DNA of 43,986 nt from Planctomycetaceae bacterium UBA6894 (GTDB lineage: Bacteria; Planctomycetota; Planctomycetia; Gemmatales; Gemmataceae): assembly GCA_002451275.1 (NCBI GenBank), contig DKBS01000165.1, positions 13,939 to 57,924 on the forward strand, given 5' to 3'. Position numbers and translations under genes: made by a program. The notes under the pieces were generated by a model, which did not search any database, had not been told where the DNA came from, and was given only the letters and a program-made list of their open reading frames with translations. Below are positions 8,624-15,154 of the stretch, piece after piece. Position 1 is the stretch's first letter; each line of letters opens with the position of its first letter.

Positions 8624-8787
8624 GCTGAGCGGCTCTCCTGGACGAAAAACCGAGAGGCCCATCTCGCCCGGGCGGCAAAATGGATGGAAAATGAAAGCAT
8701 GCGATGCGCCAAGCGTGCGCGAAATCGCAGAGTGTAAAAGGAGACCAGGGCGAAGGCCTGACCTTTCTTTCAGTAGAATGAATACCC
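8624..8787. promoter_or_regulatory. Divergent intergenic region between FHA and solute-binding genes
   Basis: This 164-base gap must hold start signals for both directions. A -10-like TAGAAT lies at 8774-8779 on the plus strand. If it is used, transcription would begin at about the 8788 ATG, favouring one of the internal starts at 8809, 8827 or 8830. No convincing -35 element was found for either direction. Confidence 0.35.
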
Positions 8788-10278
8788 ATGGGAAAAGCAA
8801 GCAACCAAATGGATAATTTCTCGAAAATGATGCCGCGACGAGATTTCCTTGCCGCTGGAGGACTTGGCCTTTCGAGCGCGACCCTGCTTGGCCCCCTTGC
8901 CCAATTTGCCTCGGCCGGGGCCGGTGGTGGAAATTCTGCGGTGGAGGTGATTGCCGCCTCCCGTAAGGTGGCGGACTGGGTGCTGCATACCTCCAAGCCC
9001 TGGGCCAGAAGAAACAACCGTTCGGTGACGGTGCGGACCGGTGTGGTGCAGGCCAAGCTGGATAAGAATCAGGTCGCCCTGATTCCGCCGAAGTTATTGG
9101 GAACCATGGCATCCCTTTTGGGGAAAGTGCCCGGGGATTTGTTAGCCCGGCAGGAGGTGTCCTGGCCGGATGTGCTGCCGGTCTGGCGGGAGCGGTTGTC
9201 CGCCTGGCGTGGCAGTATCGTTGCGGTCCCGGTGCAGGGGGATATGTGGGTCCAGGTGATCCGGTCCGATTGGCTGGCTGATGATTCGCTGCAAAATGCG
9301 CACCAAAAGGCTACCGGAAAGCCGCTGCGGGTGCCCCGGTTTTGGGAGGAGTGGGTGGAGTTGGGAAAGGCCCTGCATGGCAAATTGCCCGCCAGGGCGG
9401 GGGCTCCCGTTTTGCCGCCCCTTCCGCAAGCACCCGTGGACCAGTTGCGTTTGCTGCGGCAGGTAGCCGCCTGCTTCGCGGTGGAAAGGCTGGCCGCCGG
9501 ACAACGGTTGCGGTCCGGCAAGGAGGCTGAAAACAACCATTACGCCCTGGATTTCGACCTGTTGACCGGGAAACCCAAGGTGGGCGGGCAAGCGTTTGTT
9601 CAGGCGCTAGAATGGCTGACCCGTCAGGGGCCCTACCGGCCTTCCCAGACCGAAAGCCAGCCATGGCAAGCGTTTGCGCGCGGCGAGGCCATGGTGGCCA
9701 TCGTTCCCGCCAACATTCTGGGTGAATTGCAACGGGGGCCGCTGCGCGACCGGTTTGATATCCATCCGCTCCCGGGGGCGGACAAGGTTTTTCTGGAGGA
9801 GGGATTGCTGCAGGCGGGGCAGGGAAATGCCATCCCGCTGGTAGGCAGCGAGGGAGCCATGGCGGTGGCCGACACCGGGGCAGAGGCCGCGGTGTGGGAC
9901 CTGATCGCCTATCTCGTGCAGCCCAAGGTGCAGCTGGATTTGGTACTGGATCCCAAACTGGGAGGGCCTGTGCGGGAACAACACCTGCAGGGTGCTCCTT
10001 GGGATGGTTTGCAGTTGGACGCGCGCCGGCTGGCCCAATGGCAGTCAACCCTGCGCGCCACCCTTTCCCCCGCTGAAACGGTGAATCCGGTGGTGGCCCT
10101 GCGCACCCCCGATGCGGACAAACTGGACGCTGAATTGGGCAAACAGGTGAGCGCCTGCCTGGCGGGAAGGGGCGCGCCGGCTGAATGCCTGAAGGCCGCT
10201 GCGGAAGCCTGGACGGCACTGGGCAGGGAAAGGCCGGAACAACTGGCGGAGGTCCGGGCGTCCGCCGGGTTGACCTGA
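8788..10278 (+). CDS. Exported solute-binding-like protein (Tat signal)
   Basis: This 496-residue protein starts with a twin-arginine signal: PRRDFLAAGGLGLSS with Arg17-Arg18, then a hydrophobic core and an ASAGA cleavage-like region near 41-45. It is expected to be exported folded by the Tat pathway. The mature part resembles family 1 extracellular solute-binding proteins of sugar ABC importers: GKPLRVPRFWEEWVELGKAL, the FARGEAMVAIVPAN segment, DRFDIHPLPGADK and DLIAYLVQP. No permease or ATPase gene for an importer is nearby, so it is either an orphan binding protein or a divergent relative with another job. Starts at 8809, 8827 and 8830 are also possible. It ends at a strong terminator. Confidence 0.75.
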   Translation: MGKASNQMDNFSKMMPRRDFLAAGGLGLSSATLLGPLAQFASAGAGGGNSAVEVIAASRKVADWVLHTSKPWARRNNRSVTVRTGVVQAKLDKNQVALIPPKLLGTMASLLGKVPGDLLARQEVSWPDVLPVWRERLSAWRGSIVAVPVQGDMWVQVIRSDWLADDSLQNAHQKATGKPLRVPRFWEEWVELGKALHGKLPARAGAPVLPPLPQAPVDQLRLLRQVAACFAVERLAAGQRLRSGKEAENNHYALDFDLLTGKPKVGGQAFVQALEWLTRQGPYRPSQTESQPWQAFARGEAMVAIVPANILGELQRGPLRDRFDIHPLPGADKVFLEEGLLQAGQGNAIPLVGSEGAMAVADTGAEAAVWDLIAYLVQPKVQLDLVLDPKLGGPVREQHLQGAPWDGLQLDARRLAQWQSTLRATLSPAETVNPVVALRTPDADKLDAELGKQVSACLAGRGAPAECLKAAAEAWTALGRERPEQLAEVRASAGLT

Positions 10279-10294
10279 GTCTAGGGTTTGCCAG

Positions 10295-10343
10295 AAAGCA
10301 GAAGCGGGTCCCGCCGGAAGGCAGGACCCGCTTCTGCTTTTTT
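10295..10343 (+). terminator. Strong intrinsic terminator between convergent genes
   Basis: A perfect 17-bp stem (10295-10311 with 10324-10340) closes a 12-base loop and runs into a T6 tract (10338-10343). It terminates the solute-binding gene. The opposite strand has only a short T-rich end, so termination of folD here would be weaker. Confidence 0.92.
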
Positions 10344-10366
10344 CGATCTGTGGGGGAGTGAACGGG

Positions 10367-11230
10367 TTATTTGCCGGCCAGGGAGGCCGATTCGACCGTG
10401 TTGACCAGCAGCATGGCGATGGTCATGGGGCCCACGCCGCCGGGCACCGGTGTGATGGCGGAACTGAGGGGAGCGACCTCGTCGTAGGACACATCGCCGC
10501 ACAGGCCGCCTGCGGGCTTGCGGTGGATGCCGACATCCACCACCACCGCGCCCGGCTTGACCATGTCGGCCTTCAGCCAGAGGGGTTGGCCGATGGCGGC
10601 GACAATGATGTCCGCCTGTTTCAGGTAGTGCCCGGGATTGGGCGTGCGGCTGTGGCACACGGTGACGGTTGCATCGACGCCCTTTTGCAGCAGCAGCAAG
10701 GCGAGGCTTTTGCCCACGATGCTGGACCTGCCCAGAATCACCACATTTTTGCCGGCCCAGGAAATGCCATTGCGCTTCACCAGTTGCCATACCCCGTGCG
10801 GCGTGCAGGGCAGGTAGCGTGGCCGGCCATCCGCCAGCAGGCCGAGATTGTCCGGGTGGAGGCCATCGACATCCTTGCGGGGGTCGATGCGGTCGAGGAT
10901 GAGTGCGGTGTCGAGATGCTTGGGCAGCGGCAGTTGCACCAAAATGCCGTGAACCGAATCATCGGCGTTGAGTTTGTCCACCAGATCCAGCAGTTCTTCC
11001 TGGGTGGTTCCGGCGGGCAGTTGGTGCAGCCAACTGGCCATACCGGCATCTGCGCAGGCCTGGCGCTTGTTTTTCACATACACATGGCTGGCGGGATCAT
11101 CGCCCACAAGCACCGCGGCCAGACCCGGGGTGATGCCGCGCTGGTCCTTGAGCCTGGCCGTCTTTTCGGCCACCTCGAGGCGGACCTGGGCGGCAAGTTT
11201 CTTTCCATCGAGAATCAGGGGTGCGGTCAC
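10367..11230 (-). CDS. folD: Bifunctional methylene-THF dehydrogenase/cyclohydrolase FolD
   Basis: FolD interconverts 5,10-methylene-THF and 10-formyl-THF in cytoplasmic one-carbon metabolism and thereby supplies purine synthesis and formyl-Met-tRNA. The 287-residue length is normal. Visible signatures are YVKNK (Tyr51 and catalytic Lys55), ILVQLPLPKH, KDVDGLHPDN, CTPHGV, the NADP-binding GRSSIVGKS and the C-terminal PVPGGVGPMTIAML. The GTG start overlaps the TGA stop of the upstream small gene as GTGA, which implies translational coupling. It is the last gene of a three-gene operon headed by a peroxiredoxin. Confidence 0.97.
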   Translation of the reverse strand: MTAPLILDGKKLAAQVRLEVAEKTARLKDQRGITPGLAAVLVGDDPASHVYVKNKRQACADAGMASWLHQLPAGTTQEELLDLVDKLNADDSVHGILVQLPLPKHLDTALILDRIDPRKDVDGLHPDNLGLLADGRPRYLPCTPHGVWQLVKRNGISWAGKNVVILGRSSIVGKSLALLLLQKGVDATVTVCHSRTPNPGHYLKQADIIVAAIGQPLWLKADMVKPGAVVVDVGIHRKPAGGLCGDVSYDEVAPLSSAITPVPGGVGPMTIAMLLVNTVESASLAGK

Positions 11231-11706
11231 GGGGTGGAATCCTTGTGGGCGCGGACCGCCTGGAGCCAGGCGAGTGCCGCGTGGAGATCGAGAACCGGGT
11301 TGCCGCCACCGGAGTCCCGGGGGGATCCCTCGGCGGGGACGGAAAACACCGGGGTGCCCGACCAGGCGACGAGGTCGGCCAAGGCGGTCAGCTCGGGTCC
11401 GATGGGCTCGAACGCCAGGGCCAGATCGGTTTTCTTGCAGGCTTCCTCGGCGTGTTTCCAGGCCTGCTCGGGCAAGGGGGCCCCCGGTTCCGGAGATCCC
11501 AGATCCAGGATGTTTCCCTGGAAAAAGCCGGTTGGATGGTCGGTCAGCAGCAAGGCCCCCAGCGCCAGCAAGCCGTCCGCCAGCAGGCGCTGATGAGGGC
11601 TGACAGGGCCGGAGGCCAGCAACAGCGGCATCCGCGCGGCGGCGAGGGCCGCCACAGCATCGGATGCCGCCGCAGGATTGGCATCGGAAGCGGACAACGG
11701 GGTCAC
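11227..11706 (-). CDS. Small unknown protein between peroxiredoxin and FolD
   Basis: This 159-residue protein has no signal peptide or membrane helix strong enough to call. It is Ala/Leu/Pro-rich. Residues about 60-125 (LPEQAWKHAEEACKKTDLAL, then GTPVFSV) look to me like the C-terminal part of the sirtuin Rossmann fold, where 'P..AW..A...A..AD' is followed by a 'G.P...IN' strand. The NAD-binding GAGxS motif, the catalytic His and the zinc cysteines are absent. It could be a sirtuin-derived remnant or an unrelated Rossmann-like protein. GTGA overlaps at both ends tie its translation to peroxiredoxin and FolD, which argues that it is a real gene. Function unknown. Confidence 0.7.
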   Translation of the reverse strand: MTPLSASDANPAAASDAVAALAAARMPLLLASGPVSPHQRLLADGLLALGALLLTDHPTGFFQGNILDLGSPEPGAPLPEQAWKHAEEACKKTDLALAFEPIGPELTALADLVAWSGTPVFSVPAEGSPRDSGGGNPVLDLHAALAWLQAVRAHKDSTP

Positions 11707-12290
11707 TTCACCTTGCTGAAGTAGGACTGGGAACCCTTGGGATCGGCCTTCATGGTGGCCTCGCCCTTCTTCCAGTTGGCGGGGCAGACCTCGCCAACGG
11801 TCTCAAACTCGGTGAGGGCGTCGATGAGGCGGAGCGCCTCGTCCACGCTGCGGCCGAGGGGCAGGTCGTTGACCAGCATGTGGCGGAGCACGCCGGTCTT
11901 GTCGATCAGGAACAGGCCGCGCAGGGCAACGCTGTTATCGGGAAGCAGCACGCCGTAATCCTTGGCGATCGACTTGGTCAAGTCGGCAATCAGGGGATAG
12001 CGAACGCCACCCAAGCCACCCTGGTTCCGGGGGGTCTTGTTCCAGGCCAAGTGGGTGAACTGGCTGTCGATGGAGACGCCCAGCACCTGGGTGTTGCGCT
12101 TGGTGAATTCCTCGAGTTTCTGGTCAAACGCGATGATTTCGGTGGGGCAAACGAAGGTGAAATCCAGCGGGTAGAAAAACAGGACCACGTTCTTGCCCAA
12201 GTAATCGTGCAGGCGAACGGTTTTGAAATCCTCGCCCACCACGGCTTGTGCGGTGAAAGCGGGGGCTGGTTGCGTGACAAAAGCTGCCAT
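11703..12290 (-). CDS. Typical 2-Cys peroxiredoxin (AhpC/Prx1-like)
   Basis: This cytoplasmic enzyme reduces hydrogen peroxide and organic hydroperoxides with thiol donors. The 195-residue length and motifs fit the Prx1/AhpC group. The peroxidatic Cys48 lies in FTFVCPTE and the resolving Cys169 in EVCPANW. Both features linked to sensitivity to over-oxidation are present: GGLG (in QGGLGGVRYP) and a C-terminal YF (SYFSKVK). The ATG at 12290 was chosen because it follows AGGAA with good spacing and begins the conserved region; the frame extends to 12383. It heads an operon with a small unknown gene and folD. An imperfect palindrome lies about 92 bases upstream. Confidence 0.96.
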   Translation of the reverse strand: MAAFVTQPAPAFTAQAVVGEDFKTVRLHDYLGKNVVLFFYPLDFTFVCPTEIIAFDQKLEEFTKRNTQVLGVSIDSQFTHLAWNKTPRNQGGLGGVRYPLIADLTKSIAKDYGVLLPDNSVALRGLFLIDKTGVLRHMLVNDLPLGRSVDEALRLIDALTEFETVGEVCPANWKKGEATMKADPKGSQSYFSKVK

Positions 12291-12525
12291 GATTCGGGTT
12301 CCTGACTGACGGATTGGTGGAAGACCGCTTTCGGACCGGCGGGCACTTTGCCAACCGGAACCGATCCCGGTTCGTAGAGTCATTGATAGTCTAAGAATCA
12401 GTCCCGCACCCGGGTAACCAATGTCCGGAGCGGCACCGCTGGAATCCGGGTGTCCATCTGGTCCAGGCTTTCCCTAAGTCTATATTGAATTTGGGTTTGC
12501 CTCATATTTGGAGACGCGCAACACC
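12291..12525. promoter_or_regulatory. Divergent promoter region between peroxiredoxin and ABC ATPase genes
   Basis: The 235 bases separate two divergent operons. An imperfect 17-bp palindrome at 12382-12398 has the pattern ATTnnTAGnCTAnnAAT and is offset by two bases from a second one, TGAT-N9-ATCA (12384-12400). Either could be an operator for the peroxiredoxin operon. A -10-like TATATT lies at 12481-12486 on the plus strand, 40 bases before the ATPase start. No good -35 was found, so both calls are tentative. Confidence 0.35.
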
Positions 12526-13521
12526 ATGGCGGACATGATGGTGGAAGTGAGCCGGCTGACCAAGCATTTCGGTCAGGTGCTGGCCTTGAGCGACGTGAGC
12601 TTCAGCCTGCAAAACAACGAGATTGTCGGGCTTTTGGGCAACAACGGCGCGGGAAAATCCACGCTGATGCGCATTTTGACCACCTACCTGCCGGCCACCT
12701 CGGGCACGGCCGGGGTGGACGGCTTTGACGTGCTCAACCAGTCGATGGAGGTGCGTCGCAGGATTGGTTACCTGCCCGAAAACATCCCCCTGTACCCCGA
12801 GATGCGGGTGGAAGAGTACCTGGCGTACCGGGCCCAGTTGAAGGGCATGGACCGTTCCAGCCGCGCCAAACGGATCGACGCGATCATGGAGCGATGCCGG
12901 GTGGGCGGTGTGCGCCGGAGGCTGTTGGGAACGCTGTCGAAGGGCTACCGGCAGCGGGTTGGGCTGGCGGATGCCTTGCTGGCCGACCCGAAATTACTGA
13001 TCCTGGACGAGCCGACCGACGGACTCGATCCAGGTCAAAAGCAGGATGCCCTGGCCCTACTCAAGGATCTGGGACGGGACCGCACCATCCTTTTCAGCTC
13101 CCACCTGCTGGTGGAGGTGGAGGCGATCGTCGATCGCGTGCTCATCCTCCGCCGGGGGCATCTGGCCTTCAACGAACGGCTGGAAACCCTCGAGCGCGAC
13201 CAGGTGCTTTTGGTCGAAGCCCGTGGCGACACCAACGCGGTGATCGCGGTGCTGAAAGGCTTTCTGGGGCAGCATCCCCTGCAGACCAGCCCACTGGAAG
13301 ACGGGTGGGTGGAGTGCTCGGTGCGGCTTCCCGAGGGGCTTGACCCGAGGCCGGAGGTGGCACGGGCGCTGCATGAGCGATCGCTGCCGCTGAGGCGGCT
13401 GGATTTTCGCCGTCGCACCCTGCAAGACCGCTGGAACGAGATCAACAACGCGGAGGCGCTGCCCGGAAGCGGGCGGGCGCGGGCGATGGATTCCAACAAT
13501 CTCCAGGCTGTGGGGGGCTGA
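12526..13521 (+). CDS. ABC transporter ATP-binding protein, GldA-like
   Basis: This 331-residue ATPase powers the adjacent membrane subunits. Walker A is GNNGAGKST (residues 38-46), the ABC signature region is LSKGYRQRVGLA, Walker B is LLILDEP followed by TDGLDP, and the switch histidine is in SSH. The pattern fits the ABC-2/GldA group, usually an exporter or auxiliary system rather than an importer. The last 80 residues form a C-terminal regulatory-like domain. The ATG at 12526 follows GGAG at 12510; the in-frame TTG at 12508 is less likely. Only five bases separate it from the permease gene. Confidence 0.93.
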   Translation: MADMMVEVSRLTKHFGQVLALSDVSFSLQNNEIVGLLGNNGAGKSTLMRILTTYLPATSGTAGVDGFDVLNQSMEVRRRIGYLPENIPLYPEMRVEEYLAYRAQLKGMDRSSRAKRIDAIMERCRVGGVRRRLLGTLSKGYRQRVGLADALLADPKLLILDEPTDGLDPGQKQDALALLKDLGRDRTILFSSHLLVEVEAIVDRVLILRRGHLAFNERLETLERDQVLLVEARGDTNAVIAVLKGFLGQHPLQTSPLEDGWVECSVRLPEGLDPRPEVARALHERSLPLRRLDFRRRTLQDRWNEINNAEALPGSGRARAMDSNNLQAVGG

Positions 13522-13526
13522 TCGCC

Positions 13527-15104
13527 ATGAGCCAACTCGACTCCTTCCGGCAGCCGGTGCCGGGCAAACCGAATTCGGGCGGTCCCTCCGACCTGCTGGC
13601 GGAGGACCGTTCGCTGCCGCCCACCATTGGCGCCTGCGGGGCGGTGATGGTGATGGTCGGGCTGTTTGCCGTGGCGATGCACTTTGCCGAACGATCCTTC
13701 CCGGTGGGGCCCGCCGTGGGCCTGGTGGGCGCGCTGCTTGGTTTCCTGCTGCTGGTGGTGCACGCCACGCTGGAACGCAGCGATGTGATCCTGCTGGCGT
13801 ATCTCGGTCTGGGCGCCGTTCTGATGGCCGCGGGCCTTGTGGCCCTGGTGAACCCGAGGCTGGCACTGGATGCCCGTGCCTTGGGTGTTGGCGGGTTCCT
13901 GGCCGGATTGCCCCTGGCCTTGGCGGCGGCCCGGTCGCTGGGATTGGGCGATAGCCCGGGGAGGGACCCCTCCCGGAGGCTGGCGGCCCTTTGGGCCCCA
14001 CGCGTGGTCGGACTGCTGGGGGCCGGCGGGGCGCTTTTGGGCATCCTGTGGCTGTTTGTGCTGGCCGAGCGGGGTGAGTTCACCAGTATTGGTCTGCCCA
14101 CCGTTTTGTCGCTGCTGGGATTGGTGGCCGGTCTGGGCTATCTCGGGCTGGTGGGATTTGGGAGCGATGGGGCCAACCGGCTGGGCTGGCTGGCCTGCTA
14201 CGTGGGGATGGGATTGGCCTTGGCCATTCTGGCGCGGTCGGGCCTGCACGCGTGGGGCCTTTGGAAGGCGCAGGGCAGCAGCCACTTCATCCCGGGGGGC
14301 TGGATCATCCTGGCGCTTTCCCTGCTGGTGGGGCTGGGCTCGTTTTCGCTGGTGTCCGACAGCCCGGCAGTGGTGATTTTCCGCCGGGAAATGGCTTCGT
14401 TTTTCCTGTCGCCCATCGCCTACTTCGTGATGATGGCCTTCGCCCTGGGAACCTGGACGAGCTACAGCATGTTCCTTGACCGGCTGGCCGACCGTCAGGT
14501 GCTCGAGCCCATCCTGGGCCAGTATGTGATCGAGCTTTTCATCGTGCTGTGCGTGCTGTTTGGCGTGCCCCTGTTGACCATGCGCCTGCTCAGCGAGGAG
14601 AAGCGCTCGGGCACCCTGGAGGTGCTGCTGACCGCGCCGGTGGACGAGTCTTCCATCGTGCTGGGCAAGTTTTTCGCGGCGCTGGTGACCTTTTTGATCA
14701 TCTGGCTGCCGTTCGGCCTGTACCTGCTGGCGCTGCCGGTGACCAACCAGCCCGGCTTCGACTACCGGCCCCTGCTGAGCTACTCGGTGGCCCTGGTGGT
14801 GAGTGGCGCCGGCTTCATCGCCCTGGGCCTCGCGCTGAGTTCCCTTTCGAGCAATCAGCTCATTTCTGGCGCCCTGACGCTGACGGCGATGATCTTGCTG
14901 CTGGCCCCCTACATCCTGCAATTCCGCCAGGGAATCGAGGGCACCACCTGGAGCACGGTGCTGCAGCATGTCTCGTTTTTGAACCTGTGGGAGAGCTCGC
15001 TGGAGGGCAAGCTGGTGCCCCGGCAACTGGTTTTCCACCTGAGCCTGGCGGTGCTGTCGCTGTTTGTGGCCACCAAGGTCCTGGAAGCCAGGAGGTGGCA
15101 ATGA
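13527..15104 (+). CDS. ABC-2 family permease, GldF-like, with extra N-terminal membrane domain
   Basis: This 525-residue membrane protein has two parts. Residues about 35-285 hold roughly seven hydrophobic segments of no recognised family (for example GLVGALLGFLLLVV and VVGLLGAGGALLGILWLFVL). Residues about 290-525 are an ABC-2 type permease with RREMASFFLSPIAY, LLTMRLLSEEKRSGTLEVLL and several helices, matching GldF-type subunits. The cytoplasmic 'EEKRSGTLE' loop is the usual ATPase-facing element. GldF proteins are normally about half this length, so the N-terminal membrane domain is an addition. Its TGA overlaps the ATG of a 17-codon ORF (ATGA). Confidence 0.88.
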   Translation: MSQLDSFRQPVPGKPNSGGPSDLLAEDRSLPPTIGACGAVMVMVGLFAVAMHFAERSFPVGPAVGLVGALLGFLLLVVHATLERSDVILLAYLGLGAVLMAAGLVALVNPRLALDARALGVGGFLAGLPLALAAARSLGLGDSPGRDPSRRLAALWAPRVVGLLGAGGALLGILWLFVLAERGEFTSIGLPTVLSLLGLVAGLGYLGLVGFGSDGANRLGWLACYVGMGLALAILARSGLHAWGLWKAQGSSHFIPGGWIILALSLLVGLGSFSLVSDSPAVVIFRREMASFFLSPIAYFVMMAFALGTWTSYSMFLDRLADRQVLEPILGQYVIELFIVLCVLFGVPLLTMRLLSEEKRSGTLEVLLTAPVDESSIVLGKFFAALVTFLIIWLPFGLYLLALPVTNQPGFDYRPLLSYSVALVVSGAGFIALGLALSSLSSNQLISGALTLTAMILLLAPYILQFRQGIEGTTWSTVLQHVSFLNLWESSLEGKLVPRQLVFHLSLAVLSLFVATKVLEARRWQ

Positions 15105-15154
15105 ACCGGCCTTTCCGCCAGATGGTCCGCGCGGTGTTTGAGGAGGTGGCCTGA
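15101..15154 (+). CDS. 17-codon ORF bridging permease and GldG-like genes
   Basis: The ORF reads MNRPFRQMVRAVFEEVA. Its ATG overlaps the permease stop as ATGA (15101-15104) and its TGA overlaps the GldG-like ATG (TGATG, 15152-15156). GGAGGT precedes its start and GAGGAGGTGG precedes the next gene. The peptide is basic and could form an amphipathic helix. It may encode a microprotein, or may only carry ribosomes across the 50-base gap to couple translation. It is too short to judge from sequence alone. Confidence 0.4.
   Translation: MNRPFRQMVRAVFEEVA

Noticed and set aside
8624..9112. N-terminal extension of the minus-strand FHA gene to 9112
   Set aside because: It overlaps the divergent Tat-exported gene, has no family similarity, and a proper ribosome-binding site sits before the ATG at 8623.
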